Source: Dermatemys mawii (Eukaryota; Chordata; Testudines; Dermatemydidae). From it: 64,000 nt of DNA. Positions 32,501 to 45,000 of the stretch are shown here, piece after piece. Every line of letters starts with the position of its first letter. The stretch's first letter is position 1. The DNA lies in NCBI GenBank assembly GCA_007922305.1, contig ML677373.1, forward strand, positions 13,849,660 to 13,913,659, given 5' to 3'. A program made the position numbers and the translations under genes. The notes under the pieces are model-generated. The model saw nothing but the letters and a program-made list of their open reading frames with translations. It had not been told where the DNA came from and did not search any database.

Positions 32501-35500
32501 GGCCCAGAGAGTCAACGGTCTTAATGTGACCCTGTTGCTGCTCATCATTAAAGTTTTAATCAGCATTCAGAGTTTAGTATACAGAGACCTCTGTCTGCTT
32601 AGCACCACGGCAAACACACCTTTACAAATCTTTTTAACCCTTTATTAAGATACAGAAAAGGAAAAACAGTGACAACATTTGCAATGTAAAAAACTAAGTG
32701 AGGCTTCCATTTTAACAACACCTCTTGTTCCCTTTCCCGTTAGCCATAGACAGGTTTCGGAAAGACCCCCTCCTGTTTATGACAGCCTTTAAGGTGGGAT
32801 GAAAGATGATTATAACTGAAGCTGTTAAAGTCTGATCCCATTTTCCTGAAAGACAAAACAAGATAAACATACACCAGAGGGAGGAGGAAAAACCCAACAA
32901 AGCTAGAAAAGGCAGTCATCCGGGTCCCTCTCACGTCAGGACGGTTCTCAGGGTCAGGACAAGGCAGGCCCAATAGTGTAATGGGGGGACCCTGGAGTCC
33001 CAGAAGAAGGTGCAGATTTTGGCGTGATGGTAAAGCTCACTTCCTGTCCACCCATCTTCCAGCCAACAGTTGTCAGCAGACAGCGTCTGATTTCCCTCCG
33101 AAATCTTTGTCTTTTAAGGACCCCGAAAGGGATTAATGGCAGAATAGTCCATCCTCTCATTATTTGGTTCAGCAATTAGGCCTAATTTCCAACACACCAA
33201 TTTTGGCTCATTGATTTCCAGTCCCACACTCTTCTTGTGTGCTAGACCTGATCTTAACACTGTCCTTTTTGTTTGTACTAACTCAGCATGTTTCCCTTTT
33301 GCACCTTTTCCCAGCAACTCTTATGGGTTATTGTGGCATTTTATGCACTTTACTAACTTCTTACACTTGAATTTACAATTAGGGTAAATTTGTAGGCCCA
33401 GTTATTACAACAGGGCTGCAAAGAGATCACGTCATGTAGTGGAAGATACTTTGGGTACGGAGGCTGTGGGAATCCTGGGATGCAGGGGAAGGTATTTGGG
33501 TGTGGGGGCAATTCCTGTGTGTAGGATCTGGATAAAATCCCCTTAGACGTGGGTGCAGGATGTGAGAGAATGGTCCTATTGCAGAAATGATTTGGGCATG
33601 AAGCTCTGGACAGAATCTCCTTGGTGTGGATGCTGCAGGCTGGGGTTGCAGTGAGAACTCTGAGGCACCATCATCACGGGGTTCGGGTGTAGGTGCGTTA
33701 GACACAGGGCTCCACAGACACCTGTCTCTGTGGGGGTATTCAGAGTGTTGGCATCCTGACCAGAATTCCTGGGCTGAGGCGTGTTGGGCCATGGAGTTCC
33801 CAGCAGACTAAGTGTGCTGACTGACTCAGACAATCACATGACATGTTTCCATGCTGGGCGCCATTGGGTATTTCTAGGGAGATGAACTATTCTGCGTTGG
33901 ACCCCCCAGCAGCTATCAGCTCCCTCCCTGGGAGCAGATGCGCTTGCCAAGCTACGAGAGCGTGCGGAAGAAGGATCGGCAGCGGGAGATCCATCAGCTG
34001 ATTGCCGAGAGGTTTGGACTGTGGGTAGATCCTTCCCAGGAGGTGAGTGGAAGGCTGCTTCAGCTGTCAAAATCCTGCCTCCGGTTGCCTAGAAGCACAG
34101 CAATGGTCCCATCCTGTTCGCCTACAGGGCCTTCTCCCAGCACTCTGCCGTGCAGTAGCAGAGGACTCTGTTCTCCATCTCTGCGGTTGCCTTTCTCTGA
34201 TAGCATTTCTCTCTGGGAAAGGCACACCCGGGTTCCAGGAAATTCCCTTTGGTTACATTTCTGCAGGTTAATGACTGATCCCTCCCTGTGCATCTGCAGA
34301 GCGCTAGGAGAGGGGACAGGGCTGCTGGTCTGCACCATCTGTTTGAAGATGGAAATATGACTTTAGGATCTAATAGGATTCCAAGTCCTTCTTCCTCCCC
34401 TCCCCCCTCGTTATGCTGGCAGCCTTCCTCGCTGCTGCCGCTTTTGAATGTCTTCTTCATAAGTTATTGGACTGTGAGGCTTTGCCTGGTGCTCACTTTC
34501 CAACCCTTAAGCTTCCCGCTCAGTACACTAGTGAAAAGCAGGTGTTGTGTCTGGAGTGTCCACATCCAAGTGAGGTCAGTCTTGGGGTAGTACCCCAGGC
34601 AGGATAAGTCTGCTGTACCAAAAGGGATTCTCTGTCTTGCCACAACCCCCGTTGACTGGGGCAGAATGGAAATCTATGACTCATTGAATACAATGGGACT
34701 CCTCTACTGACTTCTTTCCTTTGAAGATTGAGCTGTTAAGCCTGTTGGTGCTATAACAAATTTAGCCCTGCCTCCCAAGGGCAGTTTGCATGCGAGTGCC
34801 GGACATGCACTTACTAAAACTCCTGGCAGCTTGTGAGGCAAAGAACCTGGGGCACAGAGAAGGTAAGGACCTTGCCTCAGAGGGAGATGGTGGTAGAGCC
34901 AGGTTTAGAACGCGGGAGTTCTGGCTCCTAGCTCTGTTCCACGCACCTGGTCCCAGACTGATTTCTGTGCAGAAGTGAAGATGTTTTAAACACTGAAGCC
35001 CAGATCCTCACAGGATCCTGATTTCAGCAGGAGCTGGGGGCCTAAATACACTGGAGGATTTGGGCCACAGATAAGAACTTAAGAATCGCCCTACTGGGTC
35101 AGACCAAAGGTCCATCGAGCCCAGTATCCTGTCTTCTGACAGTGGCCAGTGTCAGGTGCCCCAGCAGGAATGAACAGAAGAGGTCATCATCAAGTGATCA
35201 GTTCCCTGTCGCCCATTCCCACCTTCCAGCAAACAGAGGCTAGGGACATCATCCCTGCCCATCCTGGATAACAGCCATTGATGCACCCATCCTCCATGAA
35301 CTTATCTACTACAGATACTACAGTGAGGGGTGCAGTATAAAAACCTGAGTAATCAGGTCTGGCTTATAGATACTTATAAGCAACAGCTGGCATTAAATGC
35401 ACAGACATTTATAGGTGGGGGAGGAGATTATGTAATGGCTAATCTTATTTTAACAGGAAATTGTTTCACAGGGAAGGTTTCCCGAGAAAAGGTTTTTAAT

Positions 35501-35989
35501 GGAAATGCTGAAAGATCCCTGAACTTACCAGCAAACACCATAGCTGGGGATGAGGAGCCAGGCTGTAGGAGTGGGTGGGATGGGCTGTAATAGCTTCATT
35601 GGATTTCCACCGTAACTCTTTAGAAGCTGCAGTTGGCCTATAATCTCCTCCCGCTCACTTATCTAGTTGGCAACGTGGAAAGTGATGCTGTTCTAAGAAG
35701 AGTTTAATGGAAGGCTGGAGTATTTAATTGCAGAGCTGTGACGATGGTGTGAAAGGACTCACTTAGGCCTGTTTTATAACATGGTGTAATCTTCGCCCGT
35801 TTCTCTGCTCAGTGTAATGGATTCCTCTTTCCTCTCTCATAGCTGCCACCTCCCTATGAGCAAGCGCTAAGGCATCATCCAGCCCTCTTAGGAACTGGAG
35901 CAGGGTCAGAGTTCCCAGATGGACACAGGTTGCAGGACACGTTCCAGGTCTCCATCAGCTACCAAACTCAAAGAAACACAGCTGTGTAG
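26544..35989 (+). CDS. Unnamed single-pass membrane protein with PPxY motifs (five coding exons, 189 aa)
   Basis: I do not recognise this gene. Exons: 26544-26580, 28759-28880, 32309-32407, 33878-34042, 35843-35989 (TAG). Phases agree at each junction (1, 0, 0, 0). The ATG is followed by G at +4 and has an in-frame TGA upstream. The protein starts MDGNVVAIIVAAT with no signal peptide. One hydrophobic helix spans residues about 5-31, split between exons 1 and 2. A cysteine cluster CCQFLCSC follows at 37-44 (possible palmitoylation). The tail carries PPPY (56-59), LPSY (109-112), a charged stretch KKDRQREIHQLIAERFGL, and PPPY (143-146). PPxY motifs bind WW domains of NEDD4-family ligases, so a type III membrane adaptor is a fair inference. 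Exon 4 could instead start at 33920, also in frame, losing 14 residues. It is not human TMEM92, which lies on the other side of XYLT2 and has a signal peptide and Cys-rich ectodomain. Real exons are likely; expression is unproven. Confidence 0.72.
27655..27890 (+). repeat. MIR/CORE-SINE-like element
   Basis: Ends with the TCACTTGCGGCCACGCAGCC and GGGAATAGAACTCAGGAGTC blocks of the family. Confidence 0.55.
29603..29725 (+). mobile_element. CR1-like fragment
   Basis: CATGGACGTTGGTGGTAGAA and AGATCGTCCAACCCATCTCC resemble the CR1 end 'ttggaagggacc...tccaaccc'. Diverged. Confidence 0.45.
30749..30809. mobile_element. 61-bp near-perfect hairpin, minimal MITE
   Basis: Left arm GCCTTGTCTTCACTA (30749-30763) is the exact reverse complement of TAGTGAAGACAAGGC (30795-30809). 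Inner AAGAAAG and CTTTCTT also pair. Confidence 0.75.
31010..31300. mobile_element. MITE-like repeat
   Basis: Left end CCTTGTCCACACACAC is imperfectly inverted in GTATGTGTAGACGAGG at the right. Confidence 0.55.
31871..32152. mobile_element. MITE-like repeat
   Basis: Left end GGGTTTGTCTACACTTG, right end CCTGTGTGGACAAGC. Shares GTGTGAATTTAAAG and CAAAGTGGATTAA blocks with the element at 53.1 kb. Confidence 0.6.
35071..35308 (-). mobile_element. CR1-family fragment
   Basis: TACTGGGTCAGACCAAAGGT, CCCAGTATCCTGTCTTC and AACAGAGGCTAGGGACATCA form a block very common in turtle genomes, in the usual reverse orientation of CR1. Confidence 0.65.
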
Positions 35990-36490
35990 AACGGGAATCA
36001 ACCCTGGAACACCTCTCCTTCCTTCTGTGGCAAGGCCAGCAGGGCTTGCGATGTCTCTCCCTTCCGGCAGGGACGAGTGGAACTTCATGCCTTTCATCCA
36101 GCCACACAAACAGCTGGGAACCACTTGTGCAAATCACAGGCAAAGCAGCGGAGATTTCCATCAATTCACTTCCCTACTAGAACACAGGTGGAGTGAATAC
36201 CAGGATCGATGTACCAATCATCGCTCTCCCAGAAACAGTGGACTAAACCTGAGGGGATTTCTGCTCCACTGTTTTCACTCTAGTAACCTTATCTTAACCA
36301 AAGAGCATGGACTAATCCTCAGCCACTTCTGTTGTACTGAGGGGGCAGAGCAAAGGTGATGGTCCACTCCGCCAAGACTGTCTCAGGAGCAAAGGCAGGG
36401 AGCTGCTTCACTGTAACGTACACCTCTGTGAGGCTGCAGCAGCTACTGCCACACACTCCAAGTATTAAACCTCGGAAACTAGGCATCACG
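35990..36490 (+). other. Probable 3' UTR of the unnamed gene
   Basis: Follows the TAG. ATTAAA at 36464-36469 is a candidate polyadenylation signal, and AATAAA at 37482-37487 is a more distant alternative. No coding is seen. Confidence 0.4.
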
Positions 36491-38866
36491 TCCTCAAATG
36501 CTTTATCTTATCAACTTCTTATGTTGTAAAAACGTTTACCTTATCAGGTACCAGTGGGAATCCTGACCCGTGAGTGACGGAATGAATGTATTAAGCTGCT
36601 ATCATCAAATCATAGCTCCGTGCTCCACATTCCTTGGGGATTTAAAAATGCTACGTGGAAGAAGGCTTGTAAGTTCCGACAAGATAAAGGTTCAGCAAGG
36701 GCTGGGCCGCTGGGGATTGTACAGCGGGTTGCTCCACAGTGCTGTGTAAACAAAGGCAGAGAACAGCCGCATTTCAGAACAGCATGAGCTGTGTGCCAAA
36801 ACAGGCAGCTGGGAAAGAGTTAATGTAACCACAGGGGACTTCACCCTGAAAGGTGCAAGGGTAGAACCATGCTGGTAACAACCTAAGTTACTCAATTCCC
36901 CTTCATAAACAAATGGCTATTTGAATTCTGGAGATCAGATAATCTAATTTCCCCAGTGCTGATGTAATTGCAACTCAGATTTTCATCTTTTTTTTTTTGT
37001 ATTTCAGGACAAACTTTTAAAACGTTGTTTACAGTGTTGTAGATAAAACAGGGCCAGTCAGATCACAAGATGTCTGCTGTGTGACTGAGTGCTGTGGAAT
37101 GACTGCAGCCTGACAAGACTGAAGTTTTATTGTTTGGATTATGCCTCTTTCACCCTTCAGTTGATGAGTATGGTGCTCTCACAGACTTCTTCGCCCAGCT
37201 GGGAGTTCCAAACCTAGTCAAATTAGCTTTGAAACTGTGACCACATCACCTCCTCTAAGTCAAGGAGACACGGAATTAATCTTTTGGGGGGTGAGTTTGA
37301 AAAAACACAAAACCTCATCAGACCTTCATTTCTTAATGTTCTGCCCCTTCCATACCCCCTTTTTTTCTTTGATGGTTACAAGAGGGGAAGGGAAAAGTCT
37401 CTTCTGCTGTATGTTGAACCTAAACACAACAGTATAGTGTCAGTGCCTGAGAACCAGGAAGTGAAAATGACTAGGGACAAAAATAAAACCAAACCACTCT
37501 AGGTTTACATCCAAAGGGAGTGAAAGTGCAAAATATAATTAGCATGAAGGACCCCCTAAAAAAAAAAAATGATTTGAAGTTTACGAATCTAAAGAGGCAG
37601 GACACAAGGATAAGGATTTTTTTTAAAGGCACACATATGCTAGAAATTATAGGAACAGAAGTTTAACACCTTCTACTATTAAAACCAAACATTTTAGAAG
37701 TCAGCTGGCCTTATTTTTTCACTGGCTCCTCTGGCCTTGCTGTAATGTGAGTCTTATAAACACAGGAGTCTCAAAATCCAGACAAATTGCTTTGGAATGA
37801 AACTTTAGAAAGTCGCAAAAATATGTCTATTGACCGCAGGGTTTTATTTTTGGCCACAATGTGGCAGTTTCCCTTTTGAGTATGCTCATCATAGCAGGAT
37901 TGGATATGGCCATAATTGTAAAGCTATTTCATGATTAATTCAAAAAACATTTTATTCTCATTCTCTGAAGCTGTCTTTTGGACAGGGAGCACCTGGAGTT
38001 CCCTCGTCTACCTAAGGAGACAGGAGTTTTACAACAAAACTTGTGAAACCTGCATCTTTGCCACACAGTAAAACCAGAGCTCACCATGTGAGCAGAGTTG
38101 GTTGTTTGTCTCCCTGGACTTTCCCCTCACAGGAATTACAATCGTAAACAGTGGAGACAGCTCCTACTGGTACATGTTCATGCCAATAAATTGCAGTGTT
38201 GGGAACTCAGTAACTCCTTGCCTGCAGGTTTAGAATTGTTACCCATATGCTGCAAATACTTCCATGAAGAGAAGGGGGAGTGACAACAGGGATTCAATAT
38301 AGTCTCTGATCCCCACCACAATTAGCTCCTGCCTGTTAGAAACAATTATTATAGTCAGCACATACCAAGAGGCATCATCATTAAACTGACTCAGTAACTC
38401 CTGAGTAATGATTCTGACACTGGAGCCCTCAGCAATCTTGTGCCTCAGTTTCCCCATGTGAATAGCTGCTTTCCTACTTCACACACATGTTATGAGAGTT
38501 CGTGTTTGAAGATGTGACCATCATTATCCTGGTTTTACCAAGGAGGAAACTGAGACAGAACTTGAGGCCCAATGCTACAGAATGAGTTGGTGCCAAAGCT
38601 GGGATTAGAACTCAGGTTCCCCCTCTTGGACGGACTCCCTCCCCCACTTTTTGGAATTCCCAGTGTATATCAGGTGCAGTTAGGACAGGAGCCCTTCCAA
38701 GGAATGCTGAGAATCAAAATGGCTGGATAATTCCTGGGCAGAAATTGCAGTATATCTGGCTGGACTGGAGCACAGCTGACCAGAAGGGAAAGGCAGCTTT
38801 ACTCAGCCCATTTTGCTTTACATTTATTCCATGAGCACCCTCACACCTTCAGAGAATCCCAGAACA
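36491..38866. other. Intergenic region, no gene seen
   Basis: AT-richer sequence between the unnamed gene and the convergent end of MRPL27. Contains MIR-like pieces at about 38340-38640 and short A- and T-runs. Confidence 0.5.
38340..38640. repeat. Two abutting MIR/CORE-SINE-like pieces
   Basis: GTGCCTCAGTTTCCCCATGT (minus) then AGGAGGAAACTGAGACAGAA and GATTAGAACTCAGGTTCCCC (plus). Confidence 0.5.
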
Positions 38867-38872
38867 TTTATT
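38867..38872 (-). terminator. MRPL27: Candidate MRPL27 polyadenylation signal
   Basis: TTTATT on +, so AATAAA on the transcribed strand, about 215 bases past the stop codon. A second copy lies at 38823-38828. Inferred from position. Confidence 0.5.
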
Positions 38873-39087
38873 TGATATATATTTCTACAAAACACTTCAA
38901 GGCAGTCCGGATTACCTTGTAACTCTCCAGTTTACACCCAGTGAGTTCTAGGAGCAGAAAACTGGAGTCACCAGCAAGTCATTTCAGATCGAGAGGAGTC
39001 CTCCAGACATCTTTCTGATTGAGTGCCAGGTTTGTCACGGTGATCGGTCCCCCCCCACCAGTCATTACTGCATGATGCAGCAGAGTC

Positions 39088-42000
39088 TCAGAGCATGGTG
39101 ACTAGCTTGAAGCTTCCCACTTCTTTGGTGGGGACTACATTGATGAAGGTTTTGTAAAGCACCACCCCTTTTGGCAGATGACAGATCACTTCCCTGCTCT
39201 CTTGGCTGCGGGGTGGTGGCACGTAGACCTCCTTGGTGAACCGCACAATCCCATCCTCCAGAGCATAGAGAGTCTTGTTACAACCTATCCCCACCTGGAA
39301 GAGATGAACAGTATACTGTTAGAAAGGGAAGGAGGTGTTTAGGTCGCTACGTATCATGTAACAAAGAGGACCAAGCCACTAATCTGATGTCTTGGCTTCA
39401 GCAATGGCCAGTACCTGATGCTTCAAAGGAAGGCAATACACACAATGCACTCAGGGAACTGCAGACAATTCTGCACACTGTGGGGGTTGGGGGAGAGATT
39501 ATTCTAATCCTGTGAGAACCAATTCCCTTAATTTCATGTGCAAAATTTTCAATAGTAATATAGTCAAAATTTTCCAGTCTGGCTCATGCGCTGACATGGT
39601 TTTGCATGAACTGTAAAAAGCATTTGGTAATGAAACAATTTCAGGATTCTGCAGCATGCAACTGAGGAAACCCTGGTAGAGCTAAGGCTGGATTCTGGAC
39701 TTTGCTGTGGAGAGCTATAACAGATGAAAAAGTAACTCACATGAGCCCCTGGGTGCCAGCGTATTATCCGCTGGGTGGCTAATGTGTTGCCTGCGTGAAC
39801 AAAGGCACCTGCAACAGAGAGAGAAGGATTCAGATTACTAAAGAATATGCATCTCTATAGTCTGAGTGCTGGCAGAATAAGAACTGCTCAAGGGCTCATA
39901 AAGCCAGCATTGGTTGGGATATTTCGTACAGAGGAATTATCTCAAACTCTAAAAACATTTAAAGTAAGAATGCTCCTACCAGGGAATACAGAACAGTTGA
40001 TATGCAATGGCTAAAAGCACTTTTAGCCTTTGAAAAGATTAGTTCGAGGACACAAAGTATTTTCTGTTTGCTGCAGGCATTTTTTTTATTGCCTTTTACA
40101 TCAGTCGTTTCCATCAGCAAACCCACCCTAATAGTTAGGCACTCAGTTGTTACAGGCATCTGTACTTTGGCTTCTACTAAGCCTCATAATTCTCCTCTTT
40201 ATAAATACTTGAAATGCCCAGCTTCTGAGCACAGTGTGAGGGGAAAGGGCACTTAACTTATCAGGTGCCCCCTGGGGTGTTCCTCCTCCCAGATTCCCCA
40301 GAGACAAGTTAAATTAGAACCAAAGCATGTTTTTTATTGGTAACTTCAGTTTGCTGCACGTAGGCAGATCTGGAAGGGAGCCTGTGTCTCTCTAGCCTCC
40401 TGCTGGCTACTCTCACAATGGTGGTTATGAATACAGTGCTGTTGAAGTCAATGGTGGTTAAACCTTCAGGTTTCTTTCTCTTGTAAAGTGTCATAAAGAA
40501 CCCCTCCCACCTGAACTCTGAAACACACAGCAGTTTCACATGTAACAGTCTCTGATAAAGAGGCAACTTGGAGCGGGCACATTCCAGAGTCAATAAAGCA
40601 GTGGGAGGGATAGACCGACCAACCTACCCTCTGTTTTCTTGTATCCATAGCGTTTCCCAGGACTGTGGCCACCGAGATTTTTTGAGCTGCTTCCAGTCTT
40701 CTTGGATGCACATCGCACCGCAACCGCAGTCACCTGCGGAGCAGCCAGAACTATATTTGAAGGAAGAACAATAAAAAAGTTTTTAAAAAATATCTAGAAC
40801 AATGAATTCAAAATGGACAAATGTTTACATTTCCTTTTCAGTCAGGACAAAACAATTCAAAGCTCAGTCCTGTCCTTTCAAAACAAATGTTAAAGCCAAA
40901 GACAGAAAAAAGCCCTTAGAATAAATATATTATAAAGATAATTTATATTTAACCCATTGCATCTCTCCTGCACACAACCAAGTCACGTTTCAGAAAGCAT
41001 CCTGCTACCTAAATGGAGTAGCAGCACTCTAAGCAGTGCATTTAAATGCAAACATTCTGCTACTTGGGTCATGCACTTTAAATCCTGTGCTAAAGAAACA
41101 GTTACAGAGAACAGTCAAAATAATGAGGGGTCCTTGTGGCACCTTAAAGACTAACAAATTTATTTGGGCATAAGGTTTCGTGGGCTAAAACTTACTGCAC
41201 CAGATGCATGGAGTGGAAAGTACAGAGGTAGGTATAAATACACAGTACATGAAAAGGTGGGAGTTGCCTTACCAAGTGGGGGGTCAGTGCTAAAGAGCTA
41301 ATTCAATTAAGGTGGAAATGGGCTATTCTCAACAGTTAACAAGAAGGGGTGAATACCAAGGGAGGAAAAAAACACATTCGTAGTGCTAATGAGACCAATG
41401 TAATCAAGGTGCCCCATTTCAAACAGTTGACAAGAAGTGTGAATATCAGCAGGGGGAAATTAGTTTTTGTAGTGACCCATCCACTCCCAGTCTTTATTCA
41501 GGCCTAATTTGATCATGTCCAGTTTGCAAATTAATTCCAATTCTACAGTTTCTTGTTGGAGTCTGGTTTTCAATTTTTGTTGTTGAAGAATTGCCGCCTC
41601 TGTATTTGCCACTCCATGCATTTAATGAAGTGAGTTTTAGCCCGCAAAAGCTTATGCCCAATTAAATTTGCTAGTCTCTAAGGTGCCACAAGGACTCCCC
41701 GTTGATTATGCTGATACAGACTAACACGGCTTCCACCCTGAAACCAGAAAACAGTCAGTGTAGCCAACTGATGCAAGCACAGTACTGGAATTCAGGATGC
41801 TTGGAGTTTATCTTCCACTAACTTACTCAGTGAACTTGAGACAAGTCATAAATATTGTATGCCTCAGTTTCCCCATCCATGAAATGGGTATTAACACTTA
41901 TTCTCAAATTGTGAGGTTTAGTTAGTGTTATAAAAAGCCTTAACAACCCCAGATATGTGTGTATAAAAATGCACAGTTTCATTATCAAGATCTCGATACA

Positions 42001-45000
42001 GGACAATACATAAGCACATATTTAATTGCTGTCCTGAATAGGAATGAATTTAAGCATATGCCCTGGTATCCAAGGCCTGGGGTTAAAAAATAAAGTTGTT
42101 ACAGTAAGTGATTTGTCTTTCTCTTTCTTGGAACATGTTGCCTTTTCACATCATAAAGTCCTTCCATTAAAAACCAATCACACAAAATCCGTTGTCAATA
42201 AATGTCTGACCCTTTTGTGAATTCCACTTCGTAAGAAGTGTCTTGGATATAATTAGTTCTTTTCCATGTAATCAGCAGCCAGTTTCACTTTACTCTAAAT
42301 CAGGGGTCAGCAATCTTTCAGAAGTGGTGTGCCAAGTCTTCATTCACTCACTCTAATTGAAAGGTTCGCATGCTAGTAAGACATTTTAACGTTTTTAGAA
42401 GGTCTCCTTCTATAAGTCTATAATATAGAACTAAACTATTGTTGTATGTCAAGTAAATAAGATTTTTAAAATGTTTAAGAAGCTTCATTTAAAATTAAAT
42501 TAAAATGCAGAGCCCCCCGGACTGGTGGCCAGGACTCGGGCAGTGTGAGTGCCACTGAAAATCAGCTCGTGTGCCGCCTTTGGCACCTGTGCCATAGGTT
42601 GCCTACCCCTGCTCTAAATCCTTCTATTCAGCTGTCTATTACTGTGTTACTAAACAGTGGTTACCACAAGTGTCTCATTTCGTTATTCAAAGAAAAGCAG
42701 TAGATGAATTTTATCTTAATTAAATTACTACAGATACTTTGCAAGTCACAGTTTTGGAGGGGATGTCTTTATAAAAAACAATGTATTGCATATGTTTAGA
42801 ATACATTAAGTAAAAAAAGGGGCTGTGACTTAGCAGCAATGGAATGGGAAAAGTAAGTAATGGGATTTATAGAGCTCCTAACAGAGTATTTTTACTAGAT
42901 TGGGATTCAATTTACTCTTTATCAACCTTTGTTTGATCTCCAATATAATTATTTTATATTTTAAATTTCCGGGGTAAAACAAGGCCAAGTCCCCTCCTTC
43001 AAAATAAATTTCCTGCCCAATACACCATCTCCTTCCTCCAAGTCCCTGTTTTCTTCCACTCCAGCCCAGCACCTATCAAACCAGCAGAGTTCTCCTTCTA
43101 CAATATCTGATGGACACTCCCATAGGTGGCTTCTCTACGAGACTGTGCCTCAAACTCCCATAGAGATGGGTGTCCTATTTCCTCTGGCTATAAGATGGTG
43201 AGTTGAAAGTTTACAGAGGGCTTTTTGGGGGTAGGGTGGGGGAGAAGGGAGCTCTGCAGTGAAAAAAAAATGGTTTGGAGGCCTGCTGAAAAATGTTAAG
43301 ATCTGCCTCCAGCCTAAGACCAAGCTGGTTGCTGCACCACTGAGTACCCCCTCACCCCCCCATATCTTGTGGTCCCTACTCCAAGAGGAAATTCCCTCCT
43401 GTGTCCACCAGCCAGTGTGCATGGGGGACTCATTATACAATCCCCTGTTGGCCATTCCAGCAGCACAAAAGAGGCAGTGGAGACATTAAAGCTGCTGTTC
43501 TAGCAAGAAGGAGCCCTGCAGCTACAGCAATCCTATAATCCCCAACTCCTCAGACCTAGCTTTGAATCTGAACATGGAGCTCCCATTTGAGAGGGAGACC
43601 AGCAGCCACTCCCCGATCCAGTCTTCCTATAGCCAAAGCTTCCTAAATCCAGCTGACCAACTTCTCCACGTGACTTGCCCCACATGTTAAGCAGGGAGAC
43701 CATTCATCTTAAGAACCAGTGCAGACCTATTTCCCCATTTGACTGCCCAGCCCACCACCAGTTTCAAAGAGAAATGGAGATTAGGAAGTGGACATGCTTT
43801 GAATGGCAGGGAGGGAAAGGAGCAAAATATTTTTTTTAAAAAAAGTGAGGACTCGGATTTTTCTTCTTGGGCAAAAAGGCTGATATGTTAAAAGGGCCAC
43901 CTTAACCTATTCATCAGTTAACAGTAAAAAGATAAATCTGACCTGGTGCAGAAGGATTCCCTAGTACACATTGCTCAACAGGCCAATGAGTGTAAAACCA
44001 GAGTAACTCCACTGAAGTCAACATGCAACATATGCATTTTACCCCCACACTACTCCCATGTCAGATCTTATATATGCTGGACCAGCTCTACTCTCTGGTA
44101 GACAGATGTAAGATCCAGAGTAACTTCAGTGATTTCAATAGTTATAATGGTGTCACTGACAGCCAAACTGACCCAACCTATAAGAACTGGCACAGACAGA
44201 TGTGCATGGCATATCGATTTTAATGTTCCAGAACTGTATACTTCTATTAGTCCTATTAGCACATCAGAATACTCTAACTTCACATGCTCTGCTAGGGATC
44301 AAAGCATGATACTGTGGGGGTAAAATATATAATTCTAGGCTAGTTTTCATTTATAGCTCAAAACAGACCTCAAAAACCTGAACCAAAGTTATTTGCTTTT
44401 GTGTTTTTGACTTTTCACCCCCTTGTTTTCCAGCTCCCCATTCTCAGAAGAGAATGTGCACAGTAAAGTGTTTTAGCTGAAGGCCAGATACACATACATA
44501 CTGATTAACAAACGTTAAACTGTCTCTAGAAGCCTAAGCTAGAGACAGATGCCTTTTTCTAACAAAATAAAATGTTATTTTGCAAAGCCTCAATATTTTT
44601 GCATACAGATAGATATGGGACACACAAACAACGTCATAGAATTGGGAGTTTCTAGGGCATGTAAATAGCCCAACAATACAGAACTCCAGACAGAGTGCTC
44701 AATGGGCAAAAAAGGGGAAGCTAGAGAGGGAGGGAGGCAATGGCTCAGTTAATAATACCTAGCTCTTCTATAGTGCTTTTTATCCATTGAGCTCAAAGTG
44801 CTTTAAAAAAGTATCTGGCACCTATGGGCACAACCTTGTAGCTAAATCACAGCAGATACCCAGTCCACAACTACCGCTTTGTGCCACTCTTCCTGAGATC
44901 ATCCCTGTTTTAGACTTTCATCGGCCCCAACATCACTTCTGAAGCCTAGGCAGCCTCTCATTAGGCCGTAGCCAATACACACCGGAGACACCAACAGATG

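Noticed and set aside
26544..35989. Calling the unnamed gene TMEM92
   Set aside because: Human TMEM92 lies on the other side of XYLT2 and has a signal peptide and Cys-rich ectodomain; only the PPxY theme is shared.
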